Positions 47,391 through 60,130 of a DNA stretch of 64,000 bases are shown piece by piece. The stretch lies in assembly GCF_910591885.1 (NCBI RefSeq), contig NC_063275.1, positions 21,626,501 to 21,690,500 on the forward strand. Direction: 5' to 3'. The position numbers and the translations under genes were made by a program. This DNA is from Bombus terrestris (lineage: Eukaryota > Arthropoda > Insecta > Hymenoptera > Apidae). The notes under the pieces were generated by a model, which ran no database searches, was not told where the DNA came from, and saw nothing but the letters and a program-made list of their open reading frames with translations. Position 1 is the first letter of the stretch. Every line of letters starts with the position of its first letter.

Positions 47391-47960
47391 AACCAAGACA
47401 CTTGCATCTAGCAAGCTTCTCGTCGGCAGCGATCCCATGATAACGTCAGCAACAATTGAAAAACAGAATAATTCCCTTCAGGTGGAACACCAACATTAGA
47501 CCAAGTCGTAAAACCCTGCCTGGACAATTTACGAGGCAGCAACTCTTGCAGCTGGAGTTGTTTACCGCGCCTTTTTCGCGTATACATCGCGGTACAGTTA
47601 TTTCCATTGGCAGTACCGCGCTGCAACTTCATCTTCAAAGACGAAGACCGTTCGAAGAGGTCGGGGAGAAGTTGTGTAGTTTAATTGTTTACAGACACAC
47701 GAGAGGCCCACGGTACGACTACATAGCCTCGTACGATTCCGCGAGGATGCATTTTGGCTGCCCTAGAATTAACCTGGCGTGGGGCCCGCAGAAAAATTGC
47801 AGGGTAGCAAAAGCTGAGGAACGCGGCGACCGTAGGAGATGAAGAGAAGAGAAACGAGGATATTAAGTGTGGGAAAGGCGAAGCTGGCCCACATGACGCG
47901 AGAAAAGTAGTCCTCGTGATCCTTTCTAAAGTGGGAATCACGTTTCTTTTTATTTCTTTA
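47390..47960. other. GC-richer island with a 128-codon plus frame
   Basis: The plus frame at 47456-47842 overlaps minus frames at 47408-47638 and 47681-47968. None shows a domain, so they are probably mutual shadows. Putative regulatory DNA. Confidence 0.3.
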
Positions 47961-49180
47961 TAATGCACATTGCTTTAGATATTTTGTATACACACGATCC
48001 GGTCGAATATACAGACGGCATTCAGTTGATTTCTTGCGAAAAAGTAAGGAGAAAGTATAGAATAAGATTTTTTCGTCCGAGTCTCGGTTTTCGAAAACAT
48101 CGAGTTTAAAAATTTTTCGAGTGAAAACATCTTGTCCAATATTTTCTTTTCATTGTTTCAAAAGGAATTACCTCGTTGTTATTCGGCCAGATTTTGTATT
48201 ATGTGCATTCTTATGTGCACTCGCCTGATCTTCGCCAGCAAATATCCCATAAATATATAAATATTCCCTGTCTAACTATGATTCGATAAATTCATAAGTT
48301 TTATTAGGGAAATTTTTGATATTTTATATCCTGTAACTCATGGTTTTATAATATCGGATCGAATATCCTACTGAATTAATATTCGTGATGCGGATTATGG
48401 ATCAAATTCAACGAAAGAAAATTGTAACTGTACCTACTCTGAATTTAATTCTAAACTACAAGGTTATCGGATATCAATTATGGATATCAAACTACTGGAT
48501 ATCAATTGCGTATAAAATTTCAATGTTTCGTTGCACACATAGAGGCAAAGATTTAAAATACTTCGAATATGGGAAATTTTGTTCCTCGTTTTTTCAAAGA
48601 TTTCATAGACGCACAAACAATGAAACAATATTGTTTGCAGTGATTTAGATTTTTTATTTAACGAATGAATGAGTTTGCAAGAGTAAATTTTTAAATTTCT
48701 TAGGTAAAATAGTAAAATGCTGAAGATCTATAGTGTTTCAGATCTCTCAGGTGTATTTGGTCGATGTTTGCGTATTTTCTTACAATAAATCTTTCAATAC
48801 ATAGGAAATCATAAAGCATTAGAAGAATCGTTTTCAATTATTTCGAACGTTTCCAGATTTCCCTTACGTACAACATATATTTTATTCTAAAAATAAACGA
48901 AGCCAAGGTATTACGATTTTACGATATTTAAAATCTTAAAGAATAACAAAATTCGAAAGCTTTTTTTAAAAATATATTAATTTCGTTAAACGCACGAAAC
49001 ACACCAAGCTACCAATATCTCCCCATACTTTCGATCTTCGGGAGAAATCGATTCAATCTTCGATTTCCTTAAGAAAAAAACATCCCTAAATATAAATTAA
49101 AACTTTCGTACACGCTTTCAACGATAAAAAAAAAAAACAATCTCATTGCGGAAGTAAAATGAAATATTCAAAGATTCGAG
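47960..49180. other. AT-rich spacer
   Basis: GGATATCAA repeats three times within about 40 bases (48469-48508). Otherwise featureless. Confidence 0.5.
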
Positions 49181-49750
49181 TCGCGTCATTTTTAACGGTT
49201 CGCAGAGAGCAAAACGTATTCGTGACCGAGTTACGACGTTTCGATTCGCATAAATCGACACTTGAGTATCGTTCTGGCTTTGTAGCGTGATATACACGCA
49301 GCGGTTGGCTCTCTTCCTCTCTCCCCCTCTTCCTCTCTGTCGTTTGCATAACGCGAAATTGCCACTGAAAATGGCCACGCACGGTTATTATTGAAATTTC
49401 TCGCGGTCACACGGACATGACCCTATTCCGAAGCGCAGTTACGCGCGAGAACGAGAACAGCTTCGGACGGAACACGTTCATCAATGGATCGTCATCTTCC
49501 TTCGAATCGGCGATTTCACCTCGATCGGACCATTACCACGGGTTATCGAGAGGCTGCGGTGGATTTCGCATGACGACTGCCGTTTGTCGACGTCGTGGTT
49601 TCTACGGTTTGATTAATGAAACGCGTGGAGAATCTTTCAATCGTTCGAACCAGCTACCTTTTTTGCCTGCGAAATCATAACCAGTAACCGATTCGGCGTA
49701 CATTTGGAAAGCGCGTGGTGAAAGATAACGTTCTAGCGACAAATTAATGA
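49180..49750. promoter_or_regulatory. GC-richer island
   Basis: CpG-rich block with a TCCTCTCTCC-type pyrimidine patch near 49313. Frames of 79-87 codons overlap on both strands. No gene evidence. Confidence 0.3.
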
Positions 49751-49825
49751 CAAATTGTTTTTGGATCTTTAGTAGGTTTGTTAATCACTTGGCTTGGCAT
49801 TTAATCGACGTCTGTTATCTGCGTT

Positions 49826-50100
49826 TATTTAATTTCGCGATATTTGACTGGGAATAATCTTTGACGATATAATACAATAAATGTGTATCGCAGTTGTAAT
49901 AGAATAATGTTAAATTTGCATTTATTAACCATTCACTTTAAATTAAATCGATGGTCGTAATTGTGACGACTATTTAATTTTATAATATTTAGTTGAGAAT
50001 AATCTTTGATAAATGTATGTTTCGATTACAGTGAATTAATATTATATTGCACAGATTAAAAGGAATTAAATAAATCGTAATCATTTATTCTATAGCAATC
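49826..50100. repeat. Diverged two-copy tandem duplication, about 145 bp unit
   Basis: TATTTAATTT, four bases, then ATATTT, occurs at 49826 and 49971. GAATAATCTTTGA follows at 49852 and 49997. All are 145 bases apart. Later parts (AATGTTAAATTTGCA and AATATTATATTGCA) also align with small gaps. Confidence 0.8.
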
Positions 50101-51000
50101 GAAACGTTGTTATGTAGTAAAAGAAGTATTTCATTGCTACCAAGGGGTTAAGAAGAAATAACAAATTCGTCAAGTTCTTTATTGCAAAATAAAGTTTGCG
50201 CAGAGGACAATTAAAATAGTAACAGTACACGTGATATATTTCAAAACTTGAGAATTTAGTAACATGGCAGACGTTGTACCAAAACTTAATATAATATGCT
50301 TAATATTTTGGTTATGTTGGAATAATTTAGAGTACTAGAAATTGATAGTGGAGGAAACATGAAAGTAGCATTAATGGTAAATTTAATGGTCGGTACATTG
50401 ATCCTTAATTGAAGAATGTTAGAGATTAAAGTTCGATATGGAAGGTAGAATGACTAATAGTCAGACAGTACGAGATAGTTTACGACAAAGTGACAAATGG
50501 CATTTTCAAAGAACATTAATGATCCGTGAAGAATCTGATCTAAAATGTTGAAAGGCTCCTGAGACGATAAAAAATAAACAGTCAAGGAAAAAGAATATAT
50601 AATATTCGTGATAAGTTGATAGTAATTTGTCTTGCAACGTTACAACTAATCTAACGCGATCTGTCGAAAACGTTCTTAGATACAAAATTTATATTCATAT
50701 TTATAAATATATTATAAATACGAATAAATATATTTATATACGCGTAAAGAATCATAACCTCGAGATATATTTTCTTTTACTTTCTATTTGTTGGCAAGCA
50801 AAAAAACAGATAGGTATTTTCAAAGGAACGAAATTACCCATAAAATTCCATTCCACCAGCGACGATTGCCTCGGATGCAATCTAATTTCTAAAGTTCCCG
50901 ATGAAACCTTCTAGTTTACGAGCGGCCATTCTTTAACTTTTACGTAACGCACACGCATCGTAAGAGAAACATATCTACGTAACTAATGACCGCAACAGTT
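50100..51000. other. AT-rich spacer
   Basis: A 95-codon plus frame at 50627-50914 is Ile-, Tyr- and Lys-rich and probably chance. No feature recognised. Confidence 0.5.
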
Positions 51001-51660
51001 TTATGATGAATGCACAGAGACGTCGGAGCGCGCGGAGAAAGGAAAACGGTTGCTTCGATGAGACAAATCGCATTTTCTCAACGACACGTTGCCATTAATT
51101 GACTCTTCCATCTCATCTATTGCATCCATCGCAATTCGAGCGCTCATAAGTATCGTAGCTCCCGCACAGTAATCGCGAAATTGACGTTTCAATTAATTCA
51201 ACGATTACGAAATCATGAGTATACAGTTCGAAGGAGGTTTGCTAGATGTATAACTTTCGTTTTGCTTCGTTTCTAATTATGAACGCGTCTCTCCACGTCG
51301 ATCCTGCACGCTCGATGAGAATTCCGGTAGGATATTTATAATTTAACGTTTGATGACCCTACGTCATACGTTTCACAGGGATTTTGATCGATGATTATTG
51401 ACAAACGAGCGAAGGATAAGCGTTGCGGAAACTAATGTTACTTTCTCTGTGCAGATCTTTACGGGCACCGATCGCAAATGGAGACGTAGATGAGGAAATA
51501 TAATTGATACGAGCGTAATGAAACACGAAGTCGGTTTTAGTCATTAATTCGTACGCTCATTCGTCTTGTTGCATTCTAATTGCGTGTACGATGGTAATTT
51601 TTTACTATTATTTTTTCCTCCTCGCGGTTTTTACACCTCGCGAGATAACGTCGATACACG
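51000..51660. promoter_or_regulatory. GC-richer island
   Basis: Moderately CpG-rich with TAATTGACT, TTAATTCAAC and CATTAATTCG homeodomain-like words. No gene evidence. Confidence 0.3.
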
Positions 51661-52330
51661 TAATTTCTTCGAACATGTGTCTTTTTCGTGATACATATTA
51701 ATATAGATCTTTCCTTCCAGCTGCGAAACAATCATAGATAACACAACATTCTCTTCCTTGCAGTGACAAATATTCGTACAATTTGATCGCTATACTATAT
51801 TCTTCACGATCATAGGAGTACAAAATTTATGAGATTCTATCTCACATCACCAAAATCCTCAACTCTATCCTCGACTACTAGCCAATTATAGAGAAAGGAG
51901 GAATTTCTTAAACAGCCAATTTGTGGCAAATTGACCTGAACTTTTAGTACTTGTTACATTCATTACTAAAGGTTGTATATTACCAAGTATATTATTGGCT
52001 TTCCTAGTAAGATAATATATTATTTTACTGCTTTTTTCCATCGAATCAAGCAACGAAATGTTCACAACTACTCAGAAATGTTTGCTTTAAAGAAACTCAT
52101 TTTACACTTCGTTATTCCCTCCCCATCAATTTATATTAATTATATATATTGCGAGATCATTCAAGCCCAGAATTACTCAAAAATTTCATTCCCCGAGAAC
52201 CAACCATACAACTTGCACTCAATTCACTTTACACGATACTTTCCAAACGATCGATATCGATGGTCATACACGTACCAGTACCATATGGTTGCGTCACTCG
52301 AAGTCTAACAATTCCAAAGCTCGACAATCA
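51660..52330. other. AT-rich spacer
   Basis: A 111-codon plus frame (51973-52308) is Ile-, Tyr- and Phe-rich with no domain and is likely chance. No other feature recognised. Confidence 0.45.
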
Positions 52331-52950
52331 AAATCATCGATAGCAAGCAACAATCGCAGGCTGAAAAGCCCGATAGGCGAAGAATCATTTCCATGCACGT
52401 TACCCGGTAATAGTCGATCTACAACGCGATCGTCGATCGCAGTTTTGCGGCCGGCCAAATCGAGCTAGGTCACGGTGACAAATGGCCGCGCGATCAGGAT
52501 CGCGTGTGATAAATTCCTAGCTCACGGTATCGTTGTACAGCTCCGACGAGTCCAGGAGCAACCGGTTCCAGATCACGATGATATAGGTTTACCCGGTCGC
52601 GGAGGATCGATCGATATCGGCCGATAAATCCCATTATTAATGCGGTCTATCGCAAGAAGTTGATAAATTGCCGACGAAGGGTGAACACGCCGTGGCCGCG
52701 TCGGTCTCACGTTACAAAACGATCCCCCAAGGCCGCACGGAGAGATTTATCCGGCAACTTCCTCATGATTTTCGCGATCCTATGCATCGCGAGGTCCGCC
52801 TAATGACGCGAGCTCTTTTTTTTCCTTGTCGTGTGGACGCCGAGACCGGTGTCGCTGGTTCGACGGAAAATTATCGTGCTTGAGAACCTGCACGATTTTT
52901 AACCAAGGAGTTTTCTGTTGGCAGGATGAATAGGAAATTGATGGCGAACG
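52330..52950. promoter_or_regulatory. GC-richer island with palindromic TATCGGCCGATA
   Basis: A perfect 12-bp palindrome TATCGGCCGATA lies at about 52614-52625 in CpG-rich DNA that also contains ATCGATCGAT and GCGGCCGGCC. Putative regulatory element; a 71-codon plus frame has no known features. Confidence 0.3.
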
Positions 52951-53460
52951 ATGGACGTACAAGAAGAGGAAGGGCTGGAAATGTGAGACCCAGAGGCGGA
53001 TGGCTCGTTGAGATTTATGGCGGTTCGGTGGAAAATAAGAATTTAGAATTTTTCTTCCTGGAGTACGGGTGGTGGTCTCCAGTATGATGCAGAGTTGGAG
53101 TTTCCTACGTGGTGATTGATTCTTGTATATTTGTTACAATATTTTTGAAACGGCACTTGCAAAATTTCGTTTGGTTTGCTTGTTAAGTTCTAGACCGACG
53201 ACAAACAAATTTTAATCGATATTTTTCTTCGTGAATTTTAATAAATTAGGGTGTCTTTTTATACGCATAGGTATGTATGCTTTTACATTATCTATCTATG
53301 CATGTACCCATGGATCTGGATATTCGATATAAATTGAACGATATAAATTGTTTATTTTCTAGGAATACAATTTCTTCTTGTAAATAATAAATAAAATATC
53401 ATATCAGAACATAGGTATCAAAATCACGCGACATCGTTATTTCAATATTCCTCCCTTCCC
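52950..53460. other. Spacer
   Basis: No gene or repeat recognised. Confidence 0.5.
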
Positions 53461-54400
53461 CTCAGAATCTTAAACCCTGAGAACCAGTCAGCTCCTTGAA
53501 AACCTGCTGCAACCGGAAAGGGTTGATCATATCCTTCCATCTGCGGCGATGTAACTCAATGAGCTCATGCTGGAAACAGACTGTCACCAGAACAGTATCA
53601 CCGTTTCACCGTTATTACTGTTCGTCGAGACCTGTTCCCCTCTGCCTCTCAAAACACCTTTCTCCGTTCTTTCGAAACAGAAACTGACCTGAATCGCGGT
53701 GCATCTATCACGAGGAAGAATCGCGACGAGACACGTACCTATACGTCGTTCGATGCACACGCCGCGCCGGTGGTAACGTTGGTGTACACGGCTGCCACAT
53801 TCTGTGTGTATTCTCTCTCTTTCTCTCTCTCTCCGTTGTTAATATTATTGCATGGCGCAAGCCGAGTTCTGCAGCCGGCTGCAGGTGCGTCGCTTCTCCA
53901 CGCTCGATCCACCAAGGAGACGTTTCGGTGTGCATTGTGATCGAATGATATAATAAAGGCTGAAGTCCGTGGGAAACGGAGAACAGAACCACCTGACGCA
54001 TCGTCGGCTACGACGTAGAGAAAGCCGCGCCGCAGGATAGGCCACGTGATCGGGACCGATGCTACGACGCCGTAAATACCGATCCCGTCGGAAACTGTCG
54101 AGAAAACGGGAACGAAACGTTCCCTTTTAAGAGACGTCGCCTGACTGGGCGTTTCAATGGATTTAGGATGGCGTGGTTTCTGAGGTGTTCCACGATCCTC
54201 TTCCACTTCGTCGTGGGACAGTGCCGGTGGTTTGACTCGATGCATATTACATCTTTCGTTGTGTAATTTCTGATGTAGGTTGTTTTGTACGGCGAATGAG
54301 TTTGTGTTGAAAGGTAGTGGATCTTTCTGTAGGATAACGATCTCTGATATCGTGGAACTTTGATCGAAGATCATGCGGCAAAGATACGATAGGAATCCAC
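53460..54400. other. GC-richer island with a 211-codon minus-strand open frame
   Basis: The minus frame from 54374 to 53739 is the second longest in the window. Codons 1-80 are hydrophilic (EVEEDRGTPQKPRHP), the middle contains GIGIYGVVASVPITWPILRR, and the end reflects a TC-rich run (GEREKERE). I recognise no domain. A plus-strand pyrimidine run at about 53812-53833 helps keep it open. A minus-strand coding exon cannot be excluded but is not supported. Confidence 0.2.
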
Positions 54401-55090
54401 CTTTGTCGATTTTTTAACTTTTGTCTTAGTCGGTAGCTAAAAAGATGTATTTTGATATGAAATAGTTGGGAATCATAGAATCGAAAATATAGGCTTTTTG
54501 AAAATATGCGATAAATGTTTTGTAAGAAACGAATAGTATTAATTTAATTTAATTAACGTTAGTCTATATAACTAACGTTATTAATATTCCTTAAACGTCC
54601 AAGGAAATGATAAAAACATATATTTAACCTTAAGAACAAAGGGAACAATAATATCGATGTAAAATTGATTGACAACAAGTGGAATTGTAAAATTGCTTTT
54701 CTATGAAACATGAGCAATATTACGTATCACTGTTTCCATCTGTGATCTTTAATTAGTATTATTCAGTCTCTCCAGTTTTGGAAATCTTCAATTAAAGAGT
54801 GATTATGGTATAATGTTTTGCCTCAATTGTATGTATATATCAACTATAACAGGTGTGTATTGTTCTAATAATAAATTGTAACATAAGGATAATATATACA
54901 TGTAATTGACGCATATAAAATGTCGAATATAGTAGTCAGTAATTATATTTAAATGAAATGCATCAAACTAATCCTCGCATTAATTTACATCAAATTACGA
55001 TAAATGATGGCACTTATAATAAATCAATGAACATCTGAAAATCTAGATTGTGCTTTTAAGAACGTCCCGTATAATATAATGACTGGCAGA
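54400..55090. other. AT-rich spacer with a hairpin
   Basis: TAACGTTAG and CTAACGTTA (about 54554-54580) form 9-bp perfect arms with a 9-base loop. Otherwise featureless. Confidence 0.5.
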
Positions 55091-55098
55091 TTAGTAAA

Positions 55099-55299
55099 AT
55101 GGTGATGCAGGTCAACGCCAAACGTGAAAGGACTAGCGCCAAGGAGGAGCAGTCAAGTCAGCAGATCCCATGTCCACGAATAGTTCGTGCACGGTGTCAT
55201 GAGTTTACGATACGTCTATCGCTGTTAAGTGTGCAGATGCCAGGTCCTAACAGTTCACATGGCCATCAGAAATGCAGACCCTTCTCGGCCATAAAATAA
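55099..55299 (+). CDS. Hypothetical 66-codon frame, weak
   Basis: A complete ATG-to-stop frame in a GC-richer patch surrounded by AT-rich spacer. The predicted peptide begins MVMQVNAKRERTSAKEEQSS and is polar and Cys-containing, with no signal peptide or known domain. The patch as a whole could equally be a small conserved non-coding or RNA element. Confidence 0.12.
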   Translation: MVMQVNAKRERTSAKEEQSSQQIPCPRIVRARCHEFTIRLSLLSVQMPGPNSSHGHQKCRPFSAIK

Positions 55300-55309
55300 T
55301 TTTTAGGCT

Positions 55310-56400
55310 CCTGACTTGAATGGTCGACTACAGCATAAAAATATTAATTAATGCGTTATCAAAAATAACCTTCTCCGAGGCCTGAATCATAAACCCGATC
55401 ATCTTAACGTTTTTTATGTCGTTGAAAATTAGAAATTATTTGACAAGTATAAGTATCTAACGCGGTTGGCGATATCGTGGGCTAATTTATTTATGTGGAT
55501 TAAATAAATTTAAAAGTTTTAATTGAACAGCATATTTGCAATTAATAAGTTTCACTGAGATTGTCTCAGTGAAGATTAAATATTTCACTTTATAAACATA
55601 TTTTGTTAGTGTTACTCATTACCCATTCTTAACGCTATGAGAGATGACTAGTTTTGAACTTAATTTTTATGCGTAGAATAACTACATGTATAATCTTTCT
55701 TATATTTTTAGGAAAATCCAATAACTCCGAATATTTGAAAAGTAAAAAGATAGTAAATAATTAAAACAATGCGCAAATAGATAAATAGCTAAACACACAT
55801 GCATATGATACATTAACAATTAACACTCGCATAGCGTTAGTGTAACGTTGTCCCACGGTGTGATATTAGATGAAAGAATATTAAGGGCGTACTGTAATTA
55901 ACATAAACTTTTCCATGCCTTAGGTTCGCTACTTTTTATAATTTTATAACTTATAACAGACGGTCAGAGATAATTGCAGGAAAATTCCTAATTAATTTCT
56001 CTTTAATACGATCATTGTACCAACGATTGTATCACATTTGTGTATTTATACAAAACGATTTTATTTTCCTTCAAACCACATAATCGAACTCTAATAATTA
56101 CTAAGGAGTATCTACTTAGCCATCTAACGTCATATTCAAATCTCGTTGAAGTCCATCCTAATAGAAAGGCGAATACCTCGCATATATCTAACGTTGAATT
56201 AACTACTACAAAACGAAGAGTGCAAAAGCGTAAGCCTAGCATCAACGCGGAATCATTACGTCGTTGAATCGAACAAAAATCTGTGTAGCATAAATTGCAG
56301 ACTTGACTGGTTCGTTCATCGAGCCTGTTGCACCAACCGTTCGGAGACTGTCGAAGTAACTTTTATGAAAATATAATTATTTCAATAACTTCCTTGATAA
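55310..56400. other. AT-rich spacer
   Basis: A small direct hairpin CACTGAGA / TCTCAGTG lies at about 55553-55571. No gene recognised. Confidence 0.5.
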
Positions 56401-56404
56401 CGTT

Positions 56405-56405
<1 letters not shown>

Positions 56406-56440
<35 letters not shown>
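56406..56440 (+). repeat. (TCA)n microsatellite, about 11.7 units
   Basis: Uninterrupted TCA/ATC trinucleotide repeat of 35 bases. Confidence 0.95.
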
Positions 56441-57760
56441 GCCGACGTCATCGTGCACGCACGTATTACTGTAATTACGCTGTCAAACAGCGACAAAAGA
56501 AAACAGTTCGAAATGGAGAAAAAAAGAAAGATCGAAATAAAGAAAGGAAGGAAAAATACACGACAGATGATGGAACGATATTAACAAACAGATGACAGCG
56601 GTACCTCTCTGCATCGGCAATTAGGGATATCATTAACGAAGGAAAGCTGATACAAGTGCAGGGAGAGGAATGTGTTACGAGAATGCAAAAGGTGATAGGG
56701 GAAAATTACGGTGCGCGATCAAAAATTAAAGTCGCTCTCCTTGTTATTACTCGTGTTCGATGAGCGCGTTCACGGAGTAATTGAACTCGTGGCTGAATGT
56801 TACCGCGAGCGTAATAATATGAAAATAGATTGTGAATTGGAAAGGAGTACTTACGCACGTCAAGGAACGTTTATATTTCCTTCGATAATTGCCCCGTACT
56901 GTACTTGTGAATAAAAATGCAGTTGGCTATTTGATGTCATACGTGGACAATGAAAGAGGGAAAAATAAATAAAAATTTGATAATTTTATAATTCTGTACT
57001 AATTTAAAATATAACGGAAATAATTTGCGTTAATTGCGACACACATATATATACAGATAAATTCATAAGAACGATTTGTTTGAAATACTTAGGAATTAAT
57101 CGAGAAACTGTAGAATATCAATAACTGCAATAAGTAGATCAATAAGGTACGTGAAGAATTAATGATCTTGTATAAGCAAATATGTTGTATAAGTACGTGT
57201 CACGTGTGCGTGTCATGAATAGATTTTACGAAAATCTTATTAACAAGCTGTTACGATACGTGCAATTATACGCGATAAAATATTTTCTGGTATATTTATA
57301 TACGTGTACAACCACCATATTCGCGAATATCTTTCATATAATAAAATACAATGATATACATGTATACATATGAAATGAAGAAAAAATGAGAAAAATAAAA
57401 AATGAAGAAAATAACGTCGCAACTTTATCAAGCATAAGAAAAAATGAACTGAAACAAAACAAATTTAATATAACACAGCATAATACGATATGAAAATATA
57501 ATCTAACAAAATAACCTACGCTTCCTAACAATATCGTCCATTAACTAACAATTAAAATAACTCTAAAAAACCTACCTCAAAACTTTTATAATCGGCAAAG
57601 CGATCACTCGAAATTCATTATAATAAAAAAATTCACCACTATTTCCTTACGCAGAACATATTCTTTACACAACCATATAAGAAAGCACAGTTAACCATGA
57701 CAATAATCATTAGAAACACAGACCAATAAAACGACTTCGCGAAACATGTTTCACAGGAGT
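56441..57760. other. Spacer, mostly AT-rich
   Basis: A purine-rich patch at about 56515-56560; a 67-codon plus frame at 56711 without features. Nothing else seen. Confidence 0.45.
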
Positions 57761-58350
57761 ATCCATTTTTATACGAATAGGCAAAGGAAAAAGGAGAAAC
57801 GTCGAACGTTAGTGTATTTTCGAGCGACTCCCACGAGTTGGAAAGGATCGACCTAAGTAAAAGAGAGGTGTCAGTACGCCCCCGCTCGAGAACAAGAGTC
57901 GAAAAAGCCTACGAATTATTCCAACCGTTTGCTCTCAACGGGATATCGAGGTGGTATCCTGCGGGGCACGGCGTGGTGCCGTGCCGCTATCATCCGAAGC
58001 TTTCACCATCGTCATCATCATCGTCATCTGGCAGCTCCCTATTCCAATGGTCGCTGCCCTTAATGGATCGATTCGTCATAACTCGTTTCAACACCTCTAC
58101 CAACTTCGACTATCGATCCCGATGATCTTCTGCGATCACCATTTTCGTCGAACTGACGCGATCGAGATGTTAGATTGTCGAAGGTTGTCTTTAATTGCGT
58201 GGCGAATTATTGCGAAGTTTGATAAGTGCGAGACGATCTCATTTGTGTCTCATTGTTCAGTGAACTCGATAGATTCGAAGAATTCAAGCTCGAATTCTGA
58301 GAAAATGTCTTTTTGACATGTCGAGGAGATGGATTCTAGTTCTCGAGATT
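57760..58350. promoter_or_regulatory. GC-richer island with hairpin and ATC repeats
   Basis: GGCACGGC-GTGGT-GCCGTGCC (about 57965-57985) is a perfect 8-bp-arm GC hairpin. A short imperfect ATC/GTC repeat runs from about 58008 to 58028. Frames of 95 and 121 codons overlap on the plus strand in different phases without domains. Confidence 0.35.
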
Positions 58351-58528
58351 GGTAACTGATAGATGGATTGGGTTATGCATTTATAGGAAATTTAAAGATG
58401 AGAAATGCGCGGAGTATACGTAATATGGAAAATGTAAAAAATTATCAAGAATTAATATTAAAAATTCGTAGTTATTAAAATTAATGGAAGAATCATCTTG
58501 GAATAATATAGAAAATATAAGAAAGACT

Positions 58529-58540
58529 AAAAAAAAAAAA
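58529..58540 (-). terminator. T-run after the 5S-like sequence
   Basis: Twelve consecutive T on the minus strand immediately downstream of the 5S-like 3' end. This fits a polymerase III terminator or, if the copy was retroposed, an A-tail cannot explain it because the polarity is wrong. Confidence 0.6.
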
Positions 58541-58658
58541 GCCAACAGCACATGGAATTCCCAAGCGGTCACCCATCCAAGTACTATCCATGCCCAACAC
58601 AACTTAACTTTGGTGATCAGACGAGAACCAGTGGACCTTGTGTGGTATGGCCGTTGGC
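58541..58658 (-). rRNA. 5S rRNA-like sequence, CpG-depleted copy (probable pseudogene)
   Basis: Read on the minus strand, the 118 bases begin GCCAACGGCCATACCAC and end GTGCTGTTGGC, so the terminal stem can pair. Conserved internal parts are present: GGTTCTCGTC(T)GATCACC, AGTTAAG, TAGTACTTGGATGGGTGACC and GCTTGGGAA. Length matches normal 5S rRNA. A run of 12 T follows directly (plus A-run 58529-58540), as expected of an RNA polymerase III terminator. Compared with the usual insect 5S, many CpG sites are replaced by TpG or CpA, for example GTTGTGTTGGGCATGG where CpG-rich bases are usual. That, and altered bases near the 5' third, suggest an inactive copy. 5S RNA is a component of the large ribosomal subunit. 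Confidence 0.88.
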
Positions 58659-58669
58659 TGTAATGGTTA

Positions 58670-59400
58670 AGAGTATTATCTCTATTTCTTTATAATTATT
58701 TACGTATTTTTTAATAAGAGATATAGAAAATCATAATAATCTTTTCACAATCTTTATTAGAAATAAAAAGTGAAGAATAAAATATTTCTCACCTACTATG
58801 TACCTAAAATCAATATTCAAACACTAAAAATATACTTTTTGCTTATACCAATTTCTCCAATCTTGAAACAAATATCTTCTCCCAATTCAAATAACATTCA
58901 CCCTCGTTTCAGCCATCTTATATATCAAAAAAAGAAGAATAATTTCAGTGCCAGTTTATTTCAATAATTTTATAATTTCTTTCACAATCCATCTATTTCT
59001 TTCCTTATGAACTCCAAGAATAAAAGAAGTTGAATAAACATTTTCTTAATTTAGACGTCGCGAAACCCAGATTAAGGTCAGCAGTTAGAGTTGATACATG
59101 AATATACCTCTCCCTTTGCTGATTCTAAGCAGTGGAAATTAGTTCACATCTTTCCCCAAATAAAAACGTATTTATAGGTCCATCTTCCTTTACACAATCA
59201 CGAAGATAGAAACTGTCATTTTTGGTTGAAAATCTCACATTTACCATATCACCGTATCATCATTGGACCATATCACCGAATGACGATCCATATGAGGGAT
59301 ACCAAAGAACCATCATTCACATATCAACCGCAGATAATAATCTTTGTTATAACTGAACGTTAACAGTTATAGCTTTCGATAAGACGCCTGAGTCGCAACT
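58670..59400. other. AT-rich spacer with small tandem pair and hairpin
   Basis: ACCATATCACCG(T/A)AT-like words occur at 59242 and 59266, 24 bases apart. TATAACTG (59348-59355) and CAGTTATA (59364-59371) form an 8-bp-arm hairpin around AACGTTAA. Confidence 0.5.
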
Positions 59401-60130
59401 GAGCGCACGTCGAAGAGAAAACAGTCAGGGCCTACTTGAGAATACGTGATCCTCTTAGGGTGGCCTAATTGGACACGCTACATATTTGTACTCTGATCTT
59501 GTGAAAGCTTACCATTAGACTTTGAATTATCTTTAAACACCCATTCAGACGCGCCCAGTAATTTAGTCGAGTAATTTAGTAACCGATGGTGCGTCAACAC
59601 GAAAATTTAGTCGAATGGTTCAGTAAAACGATCTAGCGAGAAGATCCAAGAAGAAGCCAATTGAATAAATTAATAATCCAGGTATACAAATTTGATGATC
59701 GTGACCATAGTTAAAATTCCGTTTCTCCTAAAACAAATCTTTACAGTTTCCACGTAAGCTCGATCAGGAGAAACAACACTCGTGCGTGTGAAACGCGGGC
59801 TTCCTAACCTAAAAAAATATCCACGCGCGCCTCGGCTGACACCTGGTACAATGGTCGGCAATTTCTACGAGTAAACCGCGTTTACATATGCATACAAAGC
59901 GGTGGTTCCAGCTCGACAATGTGCGACACAGGCGGCCACTGCATCAATTCGAGAAAAATAAAAACTCCAGTGGCAAAGACGACTATGACGCGGTATGGTT
60001 TACCGCACGTCCATAGAAACGTCGTTGGATAGAACGTCGGCCATTTATGTAGCCGCCTGGAGGATCGGATTAATAGCCGTTGTACCTAGCCTGCGGGAGC
60101 GGATATCATTCCTTGCACCTTGTTTCCCGT
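59400..60130. promoter_or_regulatory. GC-richer island
   Basis: CpG-rich, with GTAATTTAGTCGA tandemly repeated near 59558-59585. No gene evidence. It runs into the paired module at 60131. Confidence 0.3.
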
